Shown here: one piece after another, positions 5,897 to 11,702 of the stretch
Layout: each line of letters begins with the position of its first letter
Numbering within the stretch: the stretch's first letter is position 1
Origin: an uncultured Butyrivibrio sp.
GTDB lineage: Bacteria; Bacillota; Clostridia; Lachnospirales; Lachnospiraceae
Length of the DNA stretch: 14,428 nucleotides
Assembly (NCBI GenBank): GCA_947169985.1
Contig: CAMVRW010000028.1
Coordinates: 1 to 14,428 of the forward strand
Direction of reading: 5' to 3'
The notes under the pieces: generated by a model
Told to the model about the DNA's origin: nothing
Database searches by the model: none
What the model saw: the letters and a program-made list of their open reading frames with translations, nothing else
Program-made: the position numbers and the translations under genes

Positions 5897-7318
5897 ATGC
5901 CTGGTGGAAATGAAGAACTTGATCAGATGGTCAGCCTTGACATGGGCGATTCACTGGATGATGGCTTCTTGGATCTGAATGAATCTGCTTCTATGGAGCC
6001 TGATACAACTGTGACGGACACCCAGGAAACAGAGCAGTTTCAGGAACAGATGGGTGAAGTATCCACTGTCCTGGTTACTCCTGTCCATGTGGGCGGAAAT
6101 ATAAGGGATGCACACAGGATAATCCAGGAGAAAAAGAATGAGCTGTTAAATCCCGGGGTTACGGATCATTTTATCCCTGCTTCTGATGGAGAAAGGCTTA
6201 AAGCTGTAAAGGATGCCATCATGGCCCTGAACCAGGAACTCAGGAGGGGCGACATCCCCAAGGAGAGGGAGAGGTTCGTTACAGACCTTGATGGAATACG
6301 AAGAGCTTATTCAACCCTGATACAGAACTGCCGAAGTTATCTGGAATTTATTGAAGCAAGCGGCAATGGAGATAAAGGCGCCGGAAAGTTCCGTCTGGAC
6401 CTTACAAGACAGATAATGGAGCAGAGCGAGAGGGAGTATGCGCTTTTGGAGGCTCCTTCTGATGTGCTTTATGAGGATGGAAGGACCAAACGTAACTGGG
6501 AAGATATGTTTGATGATGCAAAGCCAGAGAGGATTCCCAAGGGCAAAGCAGCAGAGCCGAAAGAGGAAGAAAAAAAGCCCGGGGCCACAGCAGAAGATAA
6601 AGAAGGTCCTTCTGAAATGGATGTGGCCTCCAGCAGGATAGCCAAGGAGCTGGGAATGGAAGAGATGGTTGCCGATGCCGAGCTCTCCAAAAAGGAAGGG
6701 GAGAAGGATAAGGGCAATGGTGATGTGGTGGTTGAAAATGTTCCGGGAATGACCATGCAGGAGCTGATGGACGATGCTCAGAAGGGCGGAACCAACCTTA
6801 AGCTTTCTGATGAAGCAATAGCCATGTTTTCTCAGATGCAGATCTTTGATATGTTTACTGGCATGAAGAACAGGACTTTGTCGGACTGTGTCCCCACCTT
6901 TCAAAAGACCGGGGATAAGGAATATACCATAACTTCCATAAAAGCCATAAACAATGAGGCGAGTTTTGAAGAAAACAAATTCGATCTGGATGCTGCAGCC
7001 AGCGGAAGAACGCCATTAACGGACCTGGAAGGCAAGATTTCCGTGCCGTTCCTTCCCGGGGATTTTTATGACAGAGTAATGTCCTTTGATGCCTACAGCA
7101 TTTTTGGCAATCAAAAGGATATTCTGGACACTCATCAGATGGCCATGCTGGGCAGCAGAGTTATGCAGGTACAGATTGAACTGAGCCAGAACGTGGGTAA
7201 CGGTAACATCACGCTTCTGAACTCGGACAGAGACTGGAATGAGGCTAGAGAAGATATAATGAATCTTCAAAAAGAGGGCAAGATTTCAAAAGGTTATCTA
7301 CCAATAGAACTACTTTGA
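5897..7318 (+). CDS. Hypothetical protein with a probable degenerate kinase-like (pseudokinase) C-terminal domain
   Basis: This 473-residue, acidic protein has no signal peptide or membrane segment. Residues 1-55 are disordered and rich in D/E/Q/T; 75-190 are helical and charged; 205-238 form a K/E/P/G-rich linker. VASSRIAKELGMEEMVADAE (243-262) and the segment from 300 on resemble, from memory, a Lachnospiraceae family of long hypothetical proteins with a PI3K/HipA-like kinase fold, in which a GQxDRHxxN catalytic loop is followed by IDND. Here the loop reads GMKNRTLSD (322-330): catalytic Asp is N325, His is T327 and Asn is D330. The metal-binding motif reads INNE (351-354). No nucleotide-binding lysine region is recognisable; the charged linker stands in its place. 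AAAGGAGG (5881-5888) gives an excellent start at ATG 5897. It is the first gene of a pair with the AAA+ ATPase, 11 bp apart, which suggests a partner or substrate of that ATPase. The gene call is sure; the fold assignment is inference. Confidence 0.8.
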   Translation: MPGGNEELDQMVSLDMGDSLDDGFLDLNESASMEPDTTVTDTQETEQFQEQMGEVSTVLVTPVHVGGNIRDAHRIIQEKKNELLNPGVTDHFIPASDGERLKAVKDAIMALNQELRRGDIPKERERFVTDLDGIRRAYSTLIQNCRSYLEFIEASGNGDKGAGKFRLDLTRQIMEQSEREYALLEAPSDVLYEDGRTKRNWEDMFDDAKPERIPKGKAAEPKEEEKKPGATAEDKEGPSEMDVASSRIAKELGMEEMVADAELSKKEGEKDKGNGDVVVENVPGMTMQELMDDAQKGGTNLKLSDEAIAMFSQMQIFDMFTGMKNRTLSDCVPTFQKTGDKEYTITSIKAINNEASFEENKFDLDAAASGRTPLTDLEGKISVPFLPGDFYDRVMSFDAYSIFGNQKDILDTHQMAMLGSRVMQVQIELSQNVGNGNITLLNSDRDWNEAREDIMNLQKEGKISKGYLPIELL

Positions 7319-7329
7319 CAGAGTGAAAA

Positions 7330-9501
7330 ATGTTTACAACAAATGACTATTTCGACAGTAAAACAATAAAGACTTCCTATGGGAGCACCAAGGAGCATCT
7401 GGAGGACTGTTCCCTTCTCATCGACTTTATTTTAGAGAACAGCGTTGAAAAGATCATGAGCGGTGGAGGACGTATCTATCGCCCCGGAATGATGCTTGGA
7501 CAGGAGGATGTGGGAGAGTTCTACGATATTCCCCCACGCACACGCCGAACAAGCGCCTATGATCCTGATCTGGCAAAAGAGCTGTCGGATGCCCTTGACC
7601 ATATCAGAAGCAGGGAAAAGGCTAGCAAAAAGCTGGTTCTTCCGCTTAAGCGTCTTAGGGAAGAGTTTGAGCTGACCTTCTTTGAAGAACTGGCAATCCT
7701 TCTCGCACTGGGACTTTCCACGAATATCAATCGAAGGAATCTCTATGCCTACATAGCAAATGATGCTTCCTTAAAACACCCCACCACCGGCGTACTCTAC
7801 TGCATCTATCAGATGATATGTGAGGATCAGGACCTGACCATCCTTGATTCCTTTGTAGACAAGCTTGGGAAGATGAGTGTGTTCTTCTTCAGAGCCATGG
7901 ACAGTACCACCGGGAAGACTTCCCTTCTGGATACGCCTCTGGTACTTAAGGATGATGTTCAAAGGGACATTCTTTCCGATACTGAGTTTCATCATCCTAT
8001 TCCATACACCTGTGGCTATGCCCCGGTAAAAGAGAATTTAGAGATCTTTAAGGATGCCATCAGACCAGGAACTGAGGGTAAAGGCCTTGTCTACGTGGCC
8101 TCCACTGATCCTGATGACGTTCCGGCATTCCTTGTCCGCCTGAATGAAAAAGGCGTACTGGTACTGGATGCAGATACACTTTTTGTTGATGTCAAAAAAT
8201 CCAAGAACATTTATTACAGCAATACCTTTGCCCACGCACTGGGAGGGCTTTTCCTGCGGGCAAGGCTGACAGGGGAGACCCTGGCCATAAGGCTTACCAA
8301 TCCCGATCAGGGGCTGTGTGAGTTCTTTTTCGATGTGATCATGCGCTTCCTGCCCGGGAAAATTTCTTTTGTCTATGGGCAGGACAAGCTTCCTACCATA
8401 TTCCTTTCTAACAGATATAATATTTCCTCCATTGCCCTTCCTATGCCAGACGTAGAGGAGAGGGAGGCTATATGGAAGCATTTCCTTCAGAAGGAGGGAC
8501 TGTCTCTTTCTGAGGATATCAATATCTCTGACCTGGCTGACTGTTATGAACTGTCCTATTCAAGGATCAGGTACGCAGTAAAAGAGACTGCGAAAAAGGC
8601 CAGCTGGCAGGGCAGGGAAAAGATCGATGCCACTGAACTCAAGGAGGAATTAAGACGCATGGGCGAAGCCGGTCTTATGGATCTGGCTGTTTACATCCCG
8701 GCAGTTTATACCATGGAAGAGCTCCAGGTGGAAGATCTGGAAAAGCGCATCATCATGATGGCCTGCAACAGGTTCAAAATGAGAAACCGCGTGGAGAAAA
8801 AGAATGGCATCAAAAGAAGTGGAGCCTACGGAAACGGTGTATCCGTGCTTCTTTGTGGACCTCCCGGAACAGGTAAGACTATGGCTGCACAGGTTATGTC
8901 AAAAGAGCTCTCGCTCCCTCTTTACCGTGTGGACCTGTCCCAGATCATTTCCAAGTATATTGGTGAAACCCAGAAGAATCTCAATGAGATCTTTGAAAAT
9001 GCGAAAAAGACAAATGTGATACTGTTCTTTGATGAGGCGGATGCGCTTTTTGCAAAGCGTACAGAAGTTTCTGATTCCAATGATAAATACGCCAATGCTG
9101 AGACTGCCTACCTTCTTCAGAAGGTGGAAGGGCACTCCGGCATGACGATCCTTGCAACTAACCTTATAGGTAATTTTGACTCTGCTTTTCTTCGAAGGAT
9201 CACCTATGTGGTGAAGCTCCAGAAGCCTGATGTTGAAACAAGACTCTCACTTTGGAGATCGATCCTTCCAAAGAGTGTGGAGGTTGACCCTAAGGTCGAC
9301 TTTGAGTTCTTTGCAGAGAACTTTGATCTGTCCGGAAGTAACATAAAGGCTGTTCTCTACAGTGCTATGTACATGGCAGCAGCAGAGGGCAGACCTGTGG
9401 ATAACGGGGATATAGTAAGGGCCATCCGATTGAGATCCGAGAAGATCGGCTCAATGAATGACCCCGGTGAATTTGGTAAGTATGCAGGTTATCTGGTTTA
9501 G
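7330..9501 (+). CDS. AAA+ ATPase of the contractile-injection-system type (Afp15/PVC15-like), degenerate first module
   Basis: This 723-residue protein has an N-terminal helical, winged-helix-like region (about 95-165, including LKRLREEFELTFFEELAILLAL and NLYAYIAND...HPTTG) that resembles the N-terminal part of ATPases from extracellular contractile injection systems. A first AAA module (about 230-460) has a sensor-1-like FLSN (358-361), but its Walker A position reads GKGLVYVASTDPDD (250-263), without GKT. The second module is complete: Walker A GPPGTGKT 510-517, Walker B FFDEAD with D568/E569, sensor 1 LATN 608-611 and arginine finger R622/R623. SQIISKYIGETQKNL is the usual pore-loop-side segment. 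So one active and one inactive ring are expected. The SD is weak (GAGTG at 7321), so translational coupling to the upstream gene is likely. No sheath, tube or baseplate genes lie nearby, so this is an orphan ATPase whose client may be the preceding pseudokinase-like protein. Confidence 0.9.
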   Translation: MFTTNDYFDSKTIKTSYGSTKEHLEDCSLLIDFILENSVEKIMSGGGRIYRPGMMLGQEDVGEFYDIPPRTRRTSAYDPDLAKELSDALDHIRSREKASKKLVLPLKRLREEFELTFFEELAILLALGLSTNINRRNLYAYIANDASLKHPTTGVLYCIYQMICEDQDLTILDSFVDKLGKMSVFFFRAMDSTTGKTSLLDTPLVLKDDVQRDILSDTEFHHPIPYTCGYAPVKENLEIFKDAIRPGTEGKGLVYVASTDPDDVPAFLVRLNEKGVLVLDADTLFVDVKKSKNIYYSNTFAHALGGLFLRARLTGETLAIRLTNPDQGLCEFFFDVIMRFLPGKISFVYGQDKLPTIFLSNRYNISSIALPMPDVEEREAIWKHFLQKEGLSLSEDINISDLADCYELSYSRIRYAVKETAKKASWQGREKIDATELKEELRRMGEAGLMDLAVYIPAVYTMEELQVEDLEKRIIMMACNRFKMRNRVEKKNGIKRSGAYGNGVSVLLCGPPGTGKTMAAQVMSKELSLPLYRVDLSQIISKYIGETQKNLNEIFENAKKTNVILFFDEADALFAKRTEVSDSNDKYANAETAYLLQKVEGHSGMTILATNLIGNFDSAFLRRITYVVKLQKPDVETRLSLWRSILPKSVEVDPKVDFEFFAENFDLSGSNIKAVLYSAMYMAAAEGRPVDNGDIVRAIRLRSEKIGSMNDPGEFGKYAGYLV

Positions 9502-11552
9502 ATTATTTTGTACTTAAATCCAAGCATTGTTACGTCGTCGAACTGCTCAGCGTTTCCTACGAAATCAGCAAGATCGTGGGTGACTCTGGGCAGTAATCTT
9601 TCTAGAGGAATATCTTTATTCTTGTTAAGACACTTGATAAGCCTTTCGACGCCATATTGCTGAATATCCTCGTTGATGGCTTCAGGAACACCGTCGGTGT
9701 AGACGAAGAGCTCATCTCCGCGATTTAGCTGAAGCTCATAATCCTTGAACCTTACTCCTTCCATTGTTGCAAGGGCAGGGCTGTGAGGATCTTTGAATAG
9801 CTCGTAGTCCTGACCGGCTCTGCGAAGAACGGGGTACTCGTGTCCTGCATTTGCGCAGCGCATAAGTCCGGTTCCAAGATTTATGATACCGATCCAGACA
9901 GTTACAAACATGTCTGTCTCATTTCCTTCACATAGAAGATTGTTGACCTTCGCAAGAACCTCAGAAGGGGAGATGTCAGGATTACAGGTACTTCTTATGG
10001 CACTCATGCTTCGCATCATGAAAAGAGATGCAGGAATTCCTTTACCTGACACGTCAGCAATTACAAGTACCAGCATTCCCTTATCGATAAAGAAGAAATC
10101 GTAGAAATCACCACCAACTTCCTTGGCAGGATCCATTGAGGCAAAGATCTCAATATCCTGTCTTGGAGTATTAAAGTTCTTTGGCAGGGCTGATTCCTGA
10201 ATTGATTTGGCAAACTCCAGCTCTTGGGCAATTCTCTTTTCAGCAGCATCTATATAGCCCTTCAGGGCATCAACTGTCTCGTTTATATCATCTGAAAGAG
10301 ACGCAAATTCTTCTGAATTATAAACAGATACGGTCTCGTTAAGGTCACCGTCAGTGATCTTGTTAAGGGAGTCGTTGACCTTATCAAGGTTATCTACAAC
10401 TATCGCCTGGATAAGCAGGGATATAAGTACGTAGATTACAGTAAGCAAAAGGATATCCGCAAAAGCCGTCTCGTAGGCATCTGCATCTCTGTCGTAGTAC
10501 ACCTCAGATGAGGGCCAGGCAAGAACCAGATATTCAGTGAGGTTTAGCTGCTCAATACGACAGAAGGAATCTACTCCAAAGTAAGTAGTGTGGTAGATCT
10601 CTTCATCCTTTTGGGATATATGGTACTCAAGCTCTTTTTCATCAAGTGATTTTCCCTGATGGCTGCCGGCGAAGATATAACCCTTATCCTGCACTAAGTC
10701 AAAGGAACCTGCAGAACCTATATGGAACCTTAGGATATTGGGGCTTCCGCCGTAACTTAGCAGGCTGTCGTAGGTTTCTCTTATATCTGAAGCAATGGCT
10801 GCCAGATCTTCTCTTGTGTCCTGTATGGCAGACTGGGTCTGAATGGTAAAAGAAAAGAGGAAATTAGTGAATATTATTGCAGAAGTCACCAAAAACAGCC
10901 ATATCTGAATCTTTTGTGAAAGCTTGACATCTCGTTCTTCCGGGCGCTTAAGGGGATTATGCCATTCCTTATCATTTACCCTGAGTACAATTGCGCTGGC
11001 TGCAAGTCCAATGCCGCAGAAGATGATCATGGGAATCGCGCAGATCTTAACTACGTAGTAAGCCATGCTCATATCATCCCTGTGGGTGATGAGCACAACG
11101 TACATGTGGAAAACTTCCATTACTGCGCCCATGAAGAAAGCGTAGAAACCGGAGGGCTTTTTTCTTTTAAAAATGAAGATGGACATGAAGGCTGCAACGA
11201 AACCTGCAAGACAGGTGGATACGCTGCAGGCTACCTTTGTGTAGGCACCTACATTAAAGTAGGCTCCTGCGATATATCTTTCTACACCACCAATAATACC
11301 TGCGATAATACCTGAAACGGGATCGAAGAACAATCCTGCGCAAAGAGGACCAAGATCCCTTTCATTAATGATCATGCCACCAAAGGGCACACCAAAATGA
11401 GTAGATAAAACGGAACACATTCCGTATATAAATCCAAGAAGAAGCCTTAAGGGCCATGTGATCTTTTTGCCCTTGAGCCACTTCCATAATAATAGTGTAA
11501 GCACAACATAGCCCACAGCTATAGCTATCATCTTTAATGCCATTGCCAGCAT
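9498..11552 (-). CDS. Membrane-bound SpoIIE/RsbU-type PP2C serine phosphatase with 5TM sensor and HAMP
   Basis: This 684-residue signalling protein has an N-terminal multi-pass domain (about 4-190), including INERDLGPLCAGLFFDP and GIIGGVERYIAG, which is the 5TMR-LYT (LytS-like) pattern. A further membrane helix (217-237), an extracytoplasmic sensing region (238-363), another helix (364-386), a HAMP region (387-440) and a short coiled coil with LEFAKSIQESALP (446-457) follow. The PP2C domain keeps its metal-binding acids: GGDFYDFF (D482), DVSGKG (D500), NAGH, TDGVPEA (D620) and FDDVTML (D672/D673). Such enzymes dephosphorylate STAS-type anti-anti-sigma factors or similar targets; none is encoded in the window. 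GAGGGG sits 8 bases before ATG 11552. Its stop codon overlaps that of the AAA+ gene on the opposite strand, with no terminator between them. The full set of motifs makes the family call firm; the ligand and target are unknown. Confidence 0.93.
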   Translation of the reverse strand: MLAMALKMIAIAVGYVVLTLLLWKWLKGKKITWPLRLLLGFIYGMCSVLSTHFGVPFGGMIINERDLGPLCAGLFFDPVSGIIAGIIGGVERYIAGAYFNVGAYTKVACSVSTCLAGFVAAFMSIFIFKRKKPSGFYAFFMGAVMEVFHMYVVLITHRDDMSMAYYVVKICAIPMIIFCGIGLAASAIVLRVNDKEWHNPLKRPEERDVKLSQKIQIWLFLVTSAIIFTNFLFSFTIQTQSAIQDTREDLAAIASDIRETYDSLLSYGGSPNILRFHIGSAGSFDLVQDKGYIFAGSHQGKSLDEKELEYHISQKDEEIYHTTYFGVDSFCRIEQLNLTEYLVLAWPSSEVYYDRDADAYETAFADILLLTVIYVLISLLIQAIVVDNLDKVNDSLNKITDGDLNETVSVYNSEEFASLSDDINETVDALKGYIDAAEKRIAQELEFAKSIQESALPKNFNTPRQDIEIFASMDPAKEVGGDFYDFFFIDKGMLVLVIADVSGKGIPASLFMMRSMSAIRSTCNPDISPSEVLAKVNNLLCEGNETDMFVTVWIGIINLGTGLMRCANAGHEYPVLRRAGQDYELFKDPHSPALATMEGVRFKDYELQLNRGDELFVYTDGVPEAINEDIQQYGVERLIKCLNKNKDIPLERLLPRVTHDLADFVGNAEQFDDVTMLGFKYKII

Positions 11553-11633
11553 AGTATTTTCCCCTCATCTTAACACTTTTACATATATTTATAATTATTC
11601 TATCACCTTTTTGTATTAATCTGAATTTCTTCC

Positions 11634-11662
11634 TTGTCATTCCTTTAATACAAAAATATAAT
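11634..11662 (+). promoter_or_regulatory. Sigma-A-type promoter of carB
   Basis: TTGTCA (11634-11639) and TATAAT (11657-11662) are separated by exactly 17 bases, a near-consensus vegetative promoter. Transcription would start near 11669, leaving a leader of about 34 bases, too short for a pyrimidine attenuator. The phosphatase gene reads away on the other strand; its own promoter in 11560-11640 is AT-rich and I could not place it firmly. Confidence 0.75.
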
Positions 11663-11702
11663 GGATTAGATAGTGAAAAAAGAATCAGGAGTGGAGGAGT
11701 AT

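Noticed and set aside
6311..6904. 197-codon open frame on the - strand
   Set aside because: It lies opposite the 473-residue gene, which has an excellent RBS and promoter. The antisense protein is Leu/His/Phe-rich, as expected from reverse reading.
7330..9501. A contractile injection system locus
   Set aside because: Only the ATPase resembles that system; no sheath, tube, spike or baseplate proteins are encoded in the window.
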